This document shows, in pieces, positions 17,289 through 26,239 of a stretch of 51,372 nucleotides of DNA (the first letter of the stretch is position 1; each line of letters opens with the position of its first letter). The notes under the pieces were generated by a model. That model was not told the origin of the DNA and did not search any database. It saw only the letters and a list, made by a program, of their open reading frames with translations. The position numbers were made by a program, and so were the translations under genes. The stretch comes from Lactobacillaceae bacterium (GTDB taxonomy: Bacteria; Bacillota; Bacilli; Lactobacillales; Lactobacillaceae): assembly GCA_031289015.1 (NCBI GenBank), contig JAITQG010000052.1:1-51372 (forward strand), in the 5' to 3' direction.

Positions 17289-18854
17289 ATGAACACTGCA
17301 TTATTGATCATCCTCGTGTCGCTTGTCGCAATTGTAATTGGACTTGTTGTTGGATATAAAATTGCTACTGTTAAAATTAACAATGCACTCCAACTCGCAA
17401 ATAAAACAGCACAAGATATCGCGCATCAAGCGGAAGTCGACGCAGAGCATTTGAAGAAAACTGCTTTGGTCGAAGCGCGTGATGAAAGCCAACGTTACCA
17501 AGATCGCCTTGAAAATGAATTAACTGAGCGTCGTCGCGAAGTTAAGACACAAGAAGAGCGCTTGGTAAGTCGTGAATCTGTGCTGGATCGAAAGGATGAA
17601 TCTTTACAGAAACGTGAAGAAGTCATCGCTGATAAAGAAAAGAAACTTGATCAACAACGTCAAAGTGTTAACGATAAAGAGCAAAGCGCCGAAGCCTTAT
17701 TGGTTGAACGTGAAGCTAAACTGGTCGATGTCGCCCAGATGAGTCGTGACTCAGCACGTGAACAAATTTTGTCAGAAACGGCAAAGCAACTTGTTCAAGA
17801 ACGTGCCGTGATGATTAAAGAAAGTGAAGAACAAGCAGCTGCTGAAGCGGATAAGAAAGCCAAGAACTTGGTTGTCGAAGCCATTCAGCGGTCAGCAGCA
17901 GACATGGTGGCTGAAACCACCGTCTCTGTTGTTGCGTTGCCTAATGACGATATGAAGGGCCGAATTATTGGTCGTGAAGGTCGAAACATTCGGGCTATTG
18001 AAACTGTAACTGGAATTGATTTGATTATCGATGATACTCCTGAAGCGGTAGTCCTTAGTGGATTTGATCCAATTCGGCGAGAAATCGCGAAAAATGCTCT
18101 TGAAAAGTTAATTGCTGACGGCCGGATTCATCCCGCGCGGATTGAAGAAATGGTTGAAAAGTCACGCAAGGAAATGGATGAGCATATTCGTGAAGTCGGT
18201 GAACAAACCGTCTTTGACCTTGGGTTGCATAGTATGCACCCAGATTTGATCAAGACGATTGGACGCATGAATTACCGGACTAGTTATGGACAAAACGTAC
18301 TCGTTCACTCAGTAGAAGTTGCGAAACTAACTGGCATGTTGGCTGCCGAGTTAGGACAAGATGTTACCCTTGCCAAGCGCGCAGGATTATTACACGATAT
18401 TGGTAAAGCAATTGACCACGAAGTTGATGGCTCACACGTAGAATTGGGTGTCGAATTGGCAACCAAGTACAAAGAGAAATCAGTGGTTATCAATGCGATT
18501 GCCTCGCACCACGGGGATACTGAACCGGAATCAATTATCGCCGTCTTGGTGGCTGCAGCAGATTCAATCTCTGCTGCCCGTCCAGGCGCCCGGTCAGAAT
18601 CACTTGAAAATTACGTTCAACGACTCCAACAACTTGAAGCGATTGCAAATGGCTTCAATGGGGTTGAAAAGTCATTTGCGATCCAAGCGGGTCGTGAAGT
18701 GCGCGTAATGGTTGAACCAGCGGCGGTTTCTGATTTTGAGGCGCAAGTTTTGGCGCATGATATGAAGGAACAAATTGAACAAGACTTGGATTACCCTGGC
18801 CACATTAAGGTCACGGTGATTCGTGAATCGCGTTCAGTTGAATATGCTAAATAA
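17289..18854 (+). CDS. rny: Ribonuclease Y
   Basis: A 521-residue endoribonuclease that starts decay of many mRNAs at the membrane in Firmicutes. An N-terminal TM helix (residues about 4-24) is followed by a long coiled coil (about 30-200, rich in Glu, Lys, Arg), a KH domain with [15 protein letters not shown], and an HD domain with [13 protein letters not shown]. Length is normal. Single-gene unit with its own consensus promoter and terminator. Confidence 0.97.
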   Translation: MNTALLIILVSLVAIVIGLVVGYKIATVKINNALQLANKTAQDIAHQAEVDAEHLKKTALVEARDESQRYQDRLENELTERRREVKTQEERLVSRESVLDRKDESLQKREEVIADKEKKLDQQRQSVNDKEQSAEALLVEREAKLVDVAQMSRDSAREQILSETAKQLVQERAVMIKESEEQAAAEADKKAKNLVVEAIQRSAADMVAETTVSVVALPNDDMKGRIIGREGRNIRAIETVTGIDLIIDDTPEAVVLSGFDPIRREIAKNALEKLIADGRIHPARIEEMVEKSRKEMDEHIREVGEQTVFDLGLHSMHPDLIKTIGRMNYRTSYGQNVLVHSVEVAKLTGMLAAELGQDVTLAKRAGLLHDIGKAIDHEVDGSHVELGVELATKYKEKSVVINAIASHHGDTEPESIIAVLVAAADSISAARPGARSESLENYVQRLQQLEAIANGFNGVEKSFAIQAGREVRVMVEPAAVSDFEAQVLAHDMKEQIEQDLDYPGHIKVTVIRESRSVEYAK

Positions 18855-18870
18855 TAGAAGTTTTAACATT

Positions 18871-18909
18871 AAAACCACCCGCGTGATTTGTTCACGTGGG
18901 TGGTTTTTT
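18871..18909 (+). terminator. Terminator between convergent rny and the RpiR-type gene
   Basis: Stem ACCACCCGCGTGA / TCACGTGGGTGGT with a 4-5 nt loop and T run on the plus strand; the minus-strand tail is also T-rich, so it may serve both genes. Confidence 0.88.
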
Positions 18910-18921
18910 ATTTATTTTATA

Positions 18922-19773
18922 TTAGAAGATATTACTCATGTGCTGGCGAATCTTATCCCAGTTTTCAACACCTTCTTGAAAGTACATCAAGGTGTATAGG
19001 TGATAAATTGAATGGGTAATGAAGAGCTGTGACAGTATGGTCATACCACTGTCACGGAGCGGATAGAGTGGATTACCACTTAAGGTTTTTAAAATATATT
19101 TAGAATTGACAGCCAAGGTCGACTTGGTGTTACCAGTAATCCCCACAATTGTGAGATTTTGATCGTGGCATAACCTAATAATCGGATTGAATTTTGGATC
19201 TTCCCCGGATTTAGACATCGCAATTAACAGTTTATCGGTATTATGCAAAAGAAGTAGATTGTGGAGAAAATCGATGTCGTCGACCATTTCAACGTGTTTA
19301 CCAAATAATCTAAAAATATTTGCCAAGTCCATGGCTGCCCAATTTGAAAAACCGTTCGAATAAACGAAGAGTACTTTAGCGTCATGAATTAAATTCACGA
19401 TATTTTTCAAAGCCTCAGTGTCGCTAATATTAACCGACTCAGCGATGGTGTTGTTCCAACGGTGGGCCATTTTTTCAATGACCTCAATTTCATTTTCGGT
19501 CCCGGTGATATCTGAAAAGTTGAGTTTATTTTCGACAATCGCCTTTTCTTGGCGAATAATGTGATTACGAAAATCGGAATAGGTTTCAAATCCTAAACTT
19601 TTAACATAGCGAATAACTGTTGCTTCAGAAACCCCAATTTCTGCGGCGATAATTTTAGCGTTTTGATTAATCCCGTCACGAAAATGTTCAATCATGTAGC
19701 GGGCGACAATTTTTTGCTGGGGTGTTGCTGAATCTAGTGAATCTTCCAACATTATAGTAATTTGTTTTTGCAT
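18922..19773 (-). CDS. RpiR/MurR-family transcriptional regulator
   Basis: A 283-residue regulator. The N-terminal HTH (residues about 1-80, with EIGVSEATVIRYVKSLGFETYSDFR) and a C-terminal SIS sugar-phosphate-binding domain (about 115-260, VLFVYSNGFSNWAAMDLANIF and LLIAMSKSGEDPK) define the family. The start at 19773 is chosen from GAGGAGG about 9 nt upstream. A perfect 19-bp palindrome just upstream (19792-19810) is a likely own operator. The ligand cannot be deduced: no sugar-phosphate gene is adjacent; the divergent neighbour is a lipase. Confidence 0.92.
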   Translation of the reverse strand: MQKQITIMLEDSLDSATPQQKIVARYMIEHFRDGINQNAKIIAAEIGVSEATVIRYVKSLGFETYSDFRNHIIRQEKAIVENKLNFSDITGTENEIEVIEKMAHRWNNTIAESVNISDTEALKNIVNLIHDAKVLFVYSNGFSNWAAMDLANIFRLFGKHVEMVDDIDFLHNLLLLHNTDKLLIAMSKSGEDPKFNPIIRLCHDQNLTIVGITGNTKSTLAVNSKYILKTLSGNPLYPLRDSGMTILSQLFITHSIYHLYTLMYFQEGVENWDKIRQHMSNIF

Positions 19774-19791
19774 AATCAGACCCTCCTCAAA

Positions 19792-19810
19792 AATGATTTT
19801 GAAAATCATT
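19792..19810. promoter_or_regulatory. Palindromic operator candidate upstream of the RpiR-type gene
   Basis: AATGATTTT-G-AAAATCATT is a perfect 9+1+9 inverted repeat. It sits 19 bp upstream of the regulator's start codon, inside the region shared with the divergent lipase gene. Autoregulation is inferred from position. Confidence 0.6.
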
Positions 19811-19917
19811 CTTGCTTCAATATAACATGATTTATTGATTTAATATTGAACGGAACGCGGAGTATTAGGTTATAAGAGCACAATTAGTTTAAATTAGTTT
19901 CTCTGATATATCGGCCT

Positions 19918-19931
19918 TGTAAGCGCTTAAC
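19918..19931 (+). promoter_or_regulatory. cre-like site upstream of the lipase gene
   Basis: TGTAAGCGCTTAAC matches the cre consensus at 12 of 14 positions and contains the palindrome TAAGCGCTTA. It lies 112 nt before the lipase start. No strong -35/-10 pair was identified in 19811-20042. Confidence 0.5.
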
Positions 19932-20042
19932 GTAGAAAAATCAAAAATAAATGCGAAGAAAGTTTGCCTTTATGATGATTTTGTGTAGAAGATTATTCAT
20001 GTTGATTGAGACACACAAATAAAATATAAAGAGGTAATAATT

Positions 20043-21608
20043 ATGAAGAAGCAAATCGTAAAACGCGCAGGGCTCCTATTGATGGTGACAGCCGGTTTAG
20101 CTGCGGGGTCATCAAAGTTAATTTCAGATACGATTTCAAGCAACCACGATACGTTAAAGACAACTAGGCTATCGGTGCGTCCTGAAACAGCGTATGTGGC
20201 AAATGCATCAATCAATAAAACGACGGAATCATATATCGACGTGCCCCAAACGGCGTTGACAACCAATAACTATCCAACTGCTGAGGTTTATAATCCAGCA
20301 TTGGCCAAGATGGGGGCCGTATTGAGCCAGTCCTGCTACAGTAAAGACCTCAATGACGATGACAAGCCTGGTTATACTAATAAAGATTTGAAAATCCTTG
20401 GTTATGATGATATTCAACTATATAATTTTGATTTGAGCGCGAATGACAAATATAATTCAGCTACAAACATTGCATACACGATTGCCCATAAAACTGTTGA
20501 AATTGATGGCAAACAAGCCAATTCATTTATCGTAGTTATACGCGGGACGCCAGATAGTAAAGAATGGAACGGTGATTTTCGTTGGAGCCTTGGGGATGGT
20601 CAAGACTTGGCAAAATTTTGGGAAAACAACATATATACACTCGGGAAGAAAGTCTATGACACATTTGGCGAATACTGCTTGGCACATAGCGAAACCATTA
20701 GTCCAGAAACCGTCAACAAGTTGTTTATCACCGGTCACAGCCGTGGAGGTGGGACTTCTGAATGTTTAGGCTATCTGTTTGACAAAGATATTGAAGCAAA
20801 TCGGGGGTTGATGTCAGGACACAGTGTTATCAACGCCAATGCAACACCAATCAGTAAGAATGATGTATTAGTGTATGCAATTGCACCAACGCAAGCATAT
20901 CATCCAGGAATTGAGGAAAATACGGTAGATGATCAACCAGAAGTAAAGGCGTATAAGAATGGTGCCTACAATAATATTCACTCGATTGTAAATCCCTTAG
21001 ACTTCGTACCAACAAATCCAATCACTAAATGGGGCTATCAACATGTGGGCACGGTGCATACCTTGTTTAATCCCAAAACGGTGACCCCAGAAACGTACGG
21101 TGAATTTTTAAAGACGTACAAAAATGTCGGTTCACTGGGCGTTAACGATACGCGGGTGTTGTATTCAGCGGCTGATATCAATGCTGGGGTAGGCTTTGGG
21201 GATGGTTTCGAATATACCACATTAGCAGCGCGCCTCAAGCATGACGGCAGTGGGGTGCATGGCTTTGCGACATCGCTACATGACATTTGTCCAAACTTGA
21301 TTGATTTTACGACGCCTGAAGAAGTTGGGGTTCAAATCAGCGATAAGAAAAAAGTCAATGAATGGTTTTCAGCTGAAGAATTCTTCCATTCATATTCAAA
21401 TGCCTTCATTGGCGATCAACCCTTTGCGACACCTAAGTTAAAAAGAGTGGTTTCGGCGGTGGTATCAAATGTGGTGCAAACTTCTGAAAAAGCGCAGGCA
21501 TATAAAAAGGTGTTGAAGTATTTACCAACCTCACCTGATGGTCCAAATGTCGCCCATCATTTCTGCACAACCTATATCGCCTGGTTATTTGCAGCGAAGA
21601 CGAATTAA
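20043..21608 (+). CDS. Secreted lipase-like alpha/beta hydrolase
   Basis: A 521-residue exported protein. Residues 1-25 form a signal peptide (KKQIVKR then a hydrophobic core with an Ala-Gly-rich end). The nucleophile elbow is GHSRG (in LFITGHSRGGGTSE, about 235), and the oxyanion-side segment VVIRGTPDSKEWNGDFRW is typical of class 3 lipases and related Mbeg1-like hydrolases. The C-terminal third, after about 350, has no assignment. Substrate unknown. Own unit with terminator at 21614. Confidence 0.82.
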   Translation: MKKQIVKRAGLLLMVTAGLAAGSSKLISDTISSNHDTLKTTRLSVRPETAYVANASINKTTESYIDVPQTALTTNNYPTAEVYNPALAKMGAVLSQSCYSKDLNDDDKPGYTNKDLKILGYDDIQLYNFDLSANDKYNSATNIAYTIAHKTVEIDGKQANSFIVVIRGTPDSKEWNGDFRWSLGDGQDLAKFWENNIYTLGKKVYDTFGEYCLAHSETISPETVNKLFITGHSRGGGTSECLGYLFDKDIEANRGLMSGHSVINANATPISKNDVLVYAIAPTQAYHPGIEENTVDDQPEVKAYKNGAYNNIHSIVNPLDFVPTNPITKWGYQHVGTVHTLFNPKTVTPETYGEFLKTYKNVGSLGVNDTRVLYSAADINAGVGFGDGFEYTTLAARLKHDGSGVHGFATSLHDICPNLIDFTTPEEVGVQISDKKKVNEWFSAEEFFHSYSNAFIGDQPFATPKLKRVVSAVVSNVVQTSEKAQAYKKVLKYLPTSPDGPNVAHHFCTTYIAWLFAAKTN

Positions 21609-21613
21609 TTTGT

Positions 21614-21652
21614 AAAATCCACATTGTTTGAATAAACAATGTGGATTTTTTT
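21614..21652 (+). terminator. Terminator of the lipase gene
   Basis: Perfect 14-bp stem AAATCCACATTGTTT / AAACAATGTGGATTT with a 4-nt loop and T run. Confidence 0.93.
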
Positions 21653-21765
21653 GAATATTGACACAAAAATTTCGAATTCAACCACAAAAATTCAAATTTA
21701 CGTCATATCCAGCGTGAATTTTGTTTAAAATCCGAAAAAACGGCACAAGTGGTATGTTTTAAGAA

Positions 21766-21783
21766 ACTATTCGTAGTTTAGTC
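21766..21783. promoter_or_regulatory. Motif shared with the other secreted-protein gene (copy 1)
   Basis: ACTAT-TC-GTAGTTTAGTC, whose first part lies in the perfect inverted repeat AAACTA-TTCG-TAGTTT (21764-21779). An 18-nt match with 3 differences occurs at 25578-25595 before another secreted-protein gene. Confidence 0.5.
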
Positions 21784-21851
21784 CGAAATTAAGTTAATAT
21801 AAATATATTCACTTGTTGAAAAAAATTTATCCACATAGGAGCTTTAAGAAC

Positions 21852-22661
21852 ATGATTAAGAAGATTACTACTGTATTGGCATTGACTGCCGTTACTGCCG
21901 CAGCCGCTACGAGTTTAGTGGGGGTCAAAGCATCGGCGTGTGAAGGCCATTGGGAGTATAAGGAAACCGTCAAGGAAGTTACAGCTTTCAGCCATACTTC
22001 AGACGATTATTTCCACTTCAATCCAGCCAATGCGTATGCAACGACATTTGATTACATTTCAGGAATTGATAAGAATCAAAAGGGCGAAATTACGAACAAA
22101 AATCAATTTGGAAAGTACTACCAATTAAACTGCACAGCTACTGGTGCATCACGTGGGGAATGGACAGGTGTTTATCGCCCATACAACGTGCATGATGGCG
22201 CAGAATATAATATTCCAGTTTCACGATGGGTATCAATTAAGCAATTTGATGGTCCATTTATGAAAAACCTTGATGGCAATAATTACAACGAATTGCAATT
22301 GGTTGATGATTTGATCCAAAAGGGCACAATTAGTGCTGATGATTACGTTACCATCCGTCCATACACAAACACCACGCCAGCGCTTGCCAAAGATGGATAT
22401 ACTGCTGGTTGGGAGAAGGTGATTAATCACAAGTATGGTCAATATACTTGGGTGTCAACTTCAACATCATGGGATTGCAAGTCATGGTCATATAAGACAA
22501 AGGAAACTGGTCGGACAACGTACCCAGAATTCTACATCAAGACGGATAGTTCAAACTATCAATTACCAAATATCCACCCAGACACAGAAAATGCAATTGT
22601 AAAGAATTTCGCAACGGAAAAGGATTACTTGAACTTCTTCCCTAATCCGGATCATAAGTAG
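21852..22661 (+). CDS. Secreted protein of unknown function with Cys and Trp motifs
   Basis: A 269-residue exported protein that I do not recognise. A signal peptide (MIKKITTVLALTAVTAAAATSL, cleavage near the ASA before Cys) is followed by a mature part with Cys residues near ACEGHWEY, LNCTATG and WDCKSW, and two similar Trp-rich segments (GHWEYKETVKEVT near the start and CKSWSYKTKETGRTT late), suggesting an internal duplication. The start at 21852 is supported by AGGAGC upstream. Expression may share control with the gene at 25640 (see motif). Confidence 0.78.
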   Translation: MIKKITTVLALTAVTAAAATSLVGVKASACEGHWEYKETVKEVTAFSHTSDDYFHFNPANAYATTFDYISGIDKNQKGEITNKNQFGKYYQLNCTATGASRGEWTGVYRPYNVHDGAEYNIPVSRWVSIKQFDGPFMKNLDGNNYNELQLVDDLIQKGTISADDYVTIRPYTNTTPALAKDGYTAGWEKVINHKYGQYTWVSTSTSWDCKSWSYKTKETGRTTYPEFYIKTDSSNYQLPNIHPDTENAIVKNFATEKDYLNFFPNPDHK

Positions 22662-22807
22662 AGAGTGCTAAACATGGCGTTTTGCGTTCCGTCCTAACGT
22701 TGTTTTGATGCCTTGCGCTGAAAGCGTGAGGTGGCAAAAGGACGTTAGGTAAGGAATGCAGCCAGGTTGAACACGTTTATGAGAGAGTGCTAAACATGGC
22801 GTTTTGC
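22661..22807. repeat. 25-bp direct repeats flanking a 76-nt hairpin
   Basis: Identical 25-bp copies lie at 22661-22685 and 22783-22807 (core GTGCTAAACATGGCG). Between them 22684-22759 folds almost completely: GCGTTCC / GGAATGC, CCTAACGT / ACGTTAGG, TTTTG / CAAAA and CTTGCGC / GCGTGAG with loop TGAAA. It follows the stop codon of the secreted protein and precedes its terminator, so it is transcribed in the 3' UTR. Not a known element to me; a small mobile repeat or processed RNA structure is possible. Within 22662-22970 no gene was seen. Confidence 0.75.
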
Positions 22808-22810
22808 CAA

Positions 22811-22841
22811 AAAAGAGCTGACAGTAATGTCAGCTCTTTTT
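22811..22841 (+). terminator. Terminator of the secreted-protein unit
   Basis: Perfect 13-bp stem AAAAGAGCTGACA / TGTCAGCTCTTTT with a 4-nt loop and T run. Confidence 0.93.
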
Positions 22842-22970
22842 CAATGTATTCAAGTATACCGGAATTTGCTCATAAATTCATGAATAACCACTAAAATACT
22901 AGGGTAAGCATCCGTAAATCTTTGTTTTTACCTGACATACTAAGCATATAAATTAAAATTGAGAGGTTCT

Positions 22971-23636
22971 ATGCCCATGTTTAATTCACGACTAAATCAA
23001 TGGCCAATTGTGACGCTGTTATTCATCGCTATCAATGTATATATCTTCATGCACGGTTCAAACTTAGTTGGTAGTGATCCGTTTGGCACGCCAACCATTG
23101 CTCAAATTGAAGAATATAATCGGAATACAATTGGCAGCCAACCAAGTTTATTATTGGCATCGATGTTTCACACCATCGAACACGCGAGTTTCACCCATTT
23201 GGCGACCAATATGGTAGCCTTTCTCATCATTGGCGGGGTTGTTGAGACGTTCATGATTCGCTCACTCTACATTGTCTTCATCTTAGTTGCCATGTTAGTA
23301 ACTGGGGTCAATGTCCATGAAACTTCAAAAATGCTGACCGTTGGAGCATCAGGGATTGATTTTGCGATGATGACTTTGACCTTACCGGTGATGCTCATGG
23401 GGATTGTCATTTATAAAAAATTCCTACTCAGCATTCCACTAGTCATGTACATGGTGTTATTAATCTTTTGTGTGCAGGCGACACTGACAACTCCGAATAT
23501 TTCCAACGGTGGGCATTTTTCGGGAATGGTGTTTGGCTTGATCTTTGGCTGTTTCATGGTCTTGGGTCAGCTGGAATTGCGGTATAAAGTCAAAAACATC
23601 ATTATGCCTTTTTCGTCAAAAAATAAAGAAGAATAA
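22971..23636 (+). CDS. Rhomboid-family intramembrane serine protease
   Basis: A protein of about 221 residues with six predicted TM helices. The catalytic Ser is in VGASGIDFAM (GxSG motif) and the catalytic His in NGGHFSGMVFG, in the spacing normal for rhomboids. The HLATNMVAF segment matches the family's HLxxN motif. GAGAGG precedes two possible ATGs (22971 and 22977); either is plausible. It cleaves single-pass membrane proteins within the bilayer; substrate unknown. Confidence 0.87.
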   Translation: MPMFNSRLNQWPIVTLLFIAINVYIFMHGSNLVGSDPFGTPTIAQIEEYNRNTIGSQPSLLLASMFHTIEHASFTHLATNMVAFLIIGGVVETFMIRSLYIVFILVAMLVTGVNVHETSKMLTVGASGIDFAMMTLTLPVMLMGIVIYKKFLLSIPLVMYMVLLIFCVQATLTTPNISNGGHFSGMVFGLIFGCFMVLGQLELRYKVKNIIMPFSSKNKEE

Positions 23637-23693
23637 TTTTCAGTCAAGCAATGCGGTAAGATATAACTAGAAAGTTTTGGATGAGGTGTTTAA

Positions 23694-24842
23694 ATGAAAA
23701 TCGTAATTGCGCCAGATTCGTTTAAGGGGAGTTTGACTTCTAAAGATGCGACACAGGCGATTTACAAAGGGTTTAATAAAATAATGCCAGACGCTAGTTA
23801 TACGCTGATGCCAATGGCGGATGGTGGTGATGGAACCGTTGATGTTTTGGTTGCGACGCGGAATGGGACGCTACATTCGATGCAAGTCAAAGGCCCGTAT
23901 TTGGAACCGGTCGAAGCTAAATATGGCCTGAGTATTGACGGGGACAGTGCGGCGATTGAAGTTGCTGAAACGAGTGGTCTACAATACATTAATCCATCGA
24001 CGGTCGATCCGTTGGCGACAAATACATTTGGCTTTGGTGAATTGATTATTAAGTTGCTAGACCAAGGTATTAAGCGCATTTACATGGGCTTGGGGGGTTC
24101 AGCGACCAATGATGGTGGAATTGGCATGGCGGCCGCGTTGGGCGTTAAATTCTATGATGTTAGGCATCATGAATTGGAACCAATTCCCTATAATTTGCGG
24201 GATATTGAATTTGTGGATATTACTGGCATTGATCTGCGGATTGCCCAAACTGAAATGATTGTGATTTCAGACGTGGAAAATCCACTGCTCGGAGATAATG
24301 GCGCCACATTTGTCTATGGCCGGCAAAAAGGTTTGACCACTGAAAATCAATTAGTGCGCGCAGATTATGCGATGGAAAAATATGCGCAAGCCGTGGCTAA
24401 GGTTTGTGATCACCACAATCCTGATGAACCCGGCGCTGGGGCAGCTGGCGGCTTAGGCTTTGCATTGTTAGCCTTTACCAATGCGACCCGCCAGTCGGGG
24501 GCCGAATTTTTGATGCGCGTGTCTGGTTTCACACAGGCCGTTTCGGATGCTGATGTGGTGGTAGTTGGCGAAGGTTCTCTTGATAATCTCACGCACTTTG
24601 GCAAAAGCCCATTTGCCGTCGCCACCCAAGCCAAGCGGGTTAATCCGCAAGCCATGGTCGTGGGCTTGGCAGCTCACATTGGCGATGTCGAGGCCTTATA
24701 TGAAGCTGGTGTCGATGCGGTGTTTTCAATTTTACCAGGCGTGCAAACCTTGGAAGTCGCCATCGATAAAGCAAGCTACAATCTAGAAGCTACGGCAGAA
24801 AGTGTGGCGCGCTTAATTAAAGCCACGCATAAAGCAGATTAA
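23694..24842 (+). CDS. glxK: Glycerate kinase
   Basis: A 382-residue GlxK/GarK-family glycerate kinase phosphorylating glycerate with ATP. It begins KIVIAPDSFKGSLTSKDA, the family signature, and has ADGGDGTVDVL, GLGGSATNDGGIGMAAALG and PGAGAAGGLGFALLAF. GAGG is 7 nt before the ATG. It stands alone, so the source of glycerate is not shown. The product (2- or 3-phosphoglycerate) enters lower glycolysis. Confidence 0.94.
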   Translation: MKIVIAPDSFKGSLTSKDATQAIYKGFNKIMPDASYTLMPMADGGDGTVDVLVATRNGTLHSMQVKGPYLEPVEAKYGLSIDGDSAAIEVAETSGLQYINPSTVDPLATNTFGFGELIIKLLDQGIKRIYMGLGGSATNDGGIGMAAALGVKFYDVRHHELEPIPYNLRDIEFVDITGIDLRIAQTEMIVISDVENPLLGDNGATFVYGRQKGLTTENQLVRADYAMEKYAQAVAKVCDHHNPDEPGAGAAGGLGFALLAFTNATRQSGAEFLMRVSGFTQAVSDADVVVVGEGSLDNLTHFGKSPFAVATQAKRVNPQAMVVGLAAHIGDVEALYEAGVDAVFSILPGVQTLEVAIDKASYNLEATAESVARLIKATHKAD

Positions 24843-24965
24843 TGAAAAACTATGGACAGGGTCTAACATTTTTCATATTTATCAGTTATAATTTAGTTAT
24901 TCAAAATGCTAATGAGCCCATAACGGGATAAAATTTTTTATCCAACATTGAGACATTGCTTTATT

Positions 24966-25000
24966 AAGAGCTCCTCGCGCGCAAACTTGGAGCTCTTTTT
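24966..25000 (+). terminator. Terminator downstream of glycerate kinase
   Basis: AAGAGCTCC / GGAGCTCTT stem with a GC-rich loop and T run. The 120 nt between the stop codon and this hairpin hold a TATAAT-like sequence and a small palindrome (GGATAAAA / TTTTATCC) but no gene. Confidence 0.85.
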
Positions 25001-25012
25001 ATTTTGGCATGG

Positions 25013-25041
25013 TTGAAACAGAGGCAAAAATCCGCTATACT
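25013..25041 (+). promoter_or_regulatory. tmRNA promoter
   Basis: -35 TTGAAA (25013-25018), 17-nt spacer, -10 TATACT (25036-25041). Confidence 0.8.
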
Positions 25042-25055
25042 TAAACCACCGTATC

Positions 25056-25413
25056 GGGGTCGTTACGGAATCGACTAGCATTGTTTGAGCTAGTACTGCG
25101 CTTAGGGGTTGTGGCCCTATAATCCACTCAGACGAATTTAACTGCAAAAAATTCAAACAATATGGCGGTTGCTGCCTAAACACCAGCACGCCTAATTAAG
25201 TTTAGTTATGATTGCTAATTGAACTTAATCATCAAACTGTAATCTGCGGGTAACCCTCCCATCTGAAGTGGTTGCCAAGAGGATAATCAGATTAGCCGAA
25301 GTGATCGCCGTGTTGATTGGCGTGCATGAAGCGAAATTTAAATTAATCGACTATGAGCGAAGATGTGTTAGTGCCAAGATGGTAGGACAGGGGTTCAACT
25401 CCCCTCGGCTCCA
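25056..25413 (+). ncRNA. ssrA: tmRNA (SsrA)
   Basis: The 5' GGGGTCGTTACGGAATCGAC and the 3' GGTTCAACTCCCCTCGGCTCCA ends form the tRNA-like acceptor. The tag reading frame (resume codon GCA at 25144, stop 25177-25179) encodes AKNSNNMAVAA, ending in a protease-recognised AVAA. Pseudoknot-forming inverted repeats follow. It frees stalled ribosomes and tags the products for degradation. A perfect terminator follows. Confidence 0.95.
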
Positions 25414-25420
25414 TAAATGA

Positions 25421-25453
25421 AAGCTTAAGTGTAGTTTACACTTAAGCTTTTTT
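25421..25453 (+). terminator. Terminator of tmRNA
   Basis: Perfect stem AAGCTTAAGTGTA / TACACTTAAGCTT and T run. Confidence 0.92.
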
Positions 25454-25577
25454 AGTTTTAGCGATGCATAGCGGGCAAAAAAGTTTCGAATAGTGCAAAA
25501 AAAGTCTGATTTAGCGCATTTTTAAATGTTAAACCCCCTAAAATCGACAAAGTGGGGTTGAATTCGAAAATTACACT

Positions 25578-25604
25578 ACTATCAGTAGTTTAATCTATTA
25601 TAAT
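25578..25604 (+). promoter_or_regulatory. Shared motif (copy 2) and -10 of the secreted-protein gene
   Basis: ACTAT-CA-GTAGTTTAATC (25578-25595) includes the right arm of the inverted repeat ACTACT-ATC-AGTAGT. A -10 TATAAT lies at 25599-25604 with no good -35, so the palindrome occupies the -35 position as an activator site would. Confidence 0.5.
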
Positions 25605-25639
25605 AGACATATACTAATAAGGAAGCACAGGAAAATATA

Positions 25640-26107
25640 ATGTTTAAAAAAGTAGCAATGTTAGCTGTAACAGCGATGGCAGGATTTAGTTTTATTGGCA
25701 CACCACTTGTGAGCGCAAGTACGATGTATATTCGTGTTGCATTTGACGAAAAAAACAATGTGATTACGGTTAGTTCAATGGATAATGCAATGCGTTTTCT
25801 AGAAACACCTACCCTAGTTACAGAAGAAGAGCAAGCACCTGGTGTAGTAACGACAGAATCAATCTTGTACTCACGTTTAGAGCATACTCGGGTTGGAAAG
25901 AAGATTGCTGGCTGGAGTACTGACAAGGGAACGTATGTTGTTCAATATTCATTTGATGATATGTCAATTGTGAAGTTCCGGACTAAGGACAACACAAGTA
26001 TTACTAAGGTTTACTTGGATGATGCCTATATCGGAACGACTGATAATTACAAGTTCACACCAAATTTCCGTGTTGATTCTAACTTTACTGGTGAATGGGA
26101 TAACTAA
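25640..26107 (+). CDS. Small secreted protein of unknown function
   Basis: A 155-residue exported protein with no recognised family. A signal peptide (KKVAMLAVTAMAGFSFIGTPLVSAS) is followed by about 130 residues of predicted beta structure without Cys. AGGA precedes the ATG. Its upstream DNA shares a palindrome-containing motif with the secreted-protein gene at 21852, so the two may be co-regulated. Confidence 0.78.
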   Translation: MFKKVAMLAVTAMAGFSFIGTPLVSASTMYIRVAFDEKNNVITVSSMDNAMRFLETPTLVTEEEQAPGVVTTESILYSRLEHTRVGKKIAGWSTDKGTYVVQYSFDDMSIVKFRTKDNTSITKVYLDDAYIGTTDNYKFTPNFRVDSNFTGEWDN

Positions 26108-26126
26108 TTGAGAACTTAAATTAATG

Positions 26127-26158
26127 AAAGATTGAGGCTTGAAACCTCAATCTTTTTT
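26127..26158 (+). terminator. Terminator of the small secreted-protein gene
   Basis: AAAGATTGAGG / CCTCAATCTTT stem with T run. Confidence 0.9.
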
Positions 26159-26239
26159 CTGTGGAAATGCGCATTAAACCAGTATTCCAGCGTAAAAAAC
26201 AGTATAATGAATTTATAATATGTAAGAAGGTGGGGAAGT

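Noticed and set aside
24843-24965. Possible small RNA between glycerate kinase and tmRNA
   Set aside because: A TATAAT-like box and palindrome are present but there is no -35, and the terminator is explained by the upstream gene.
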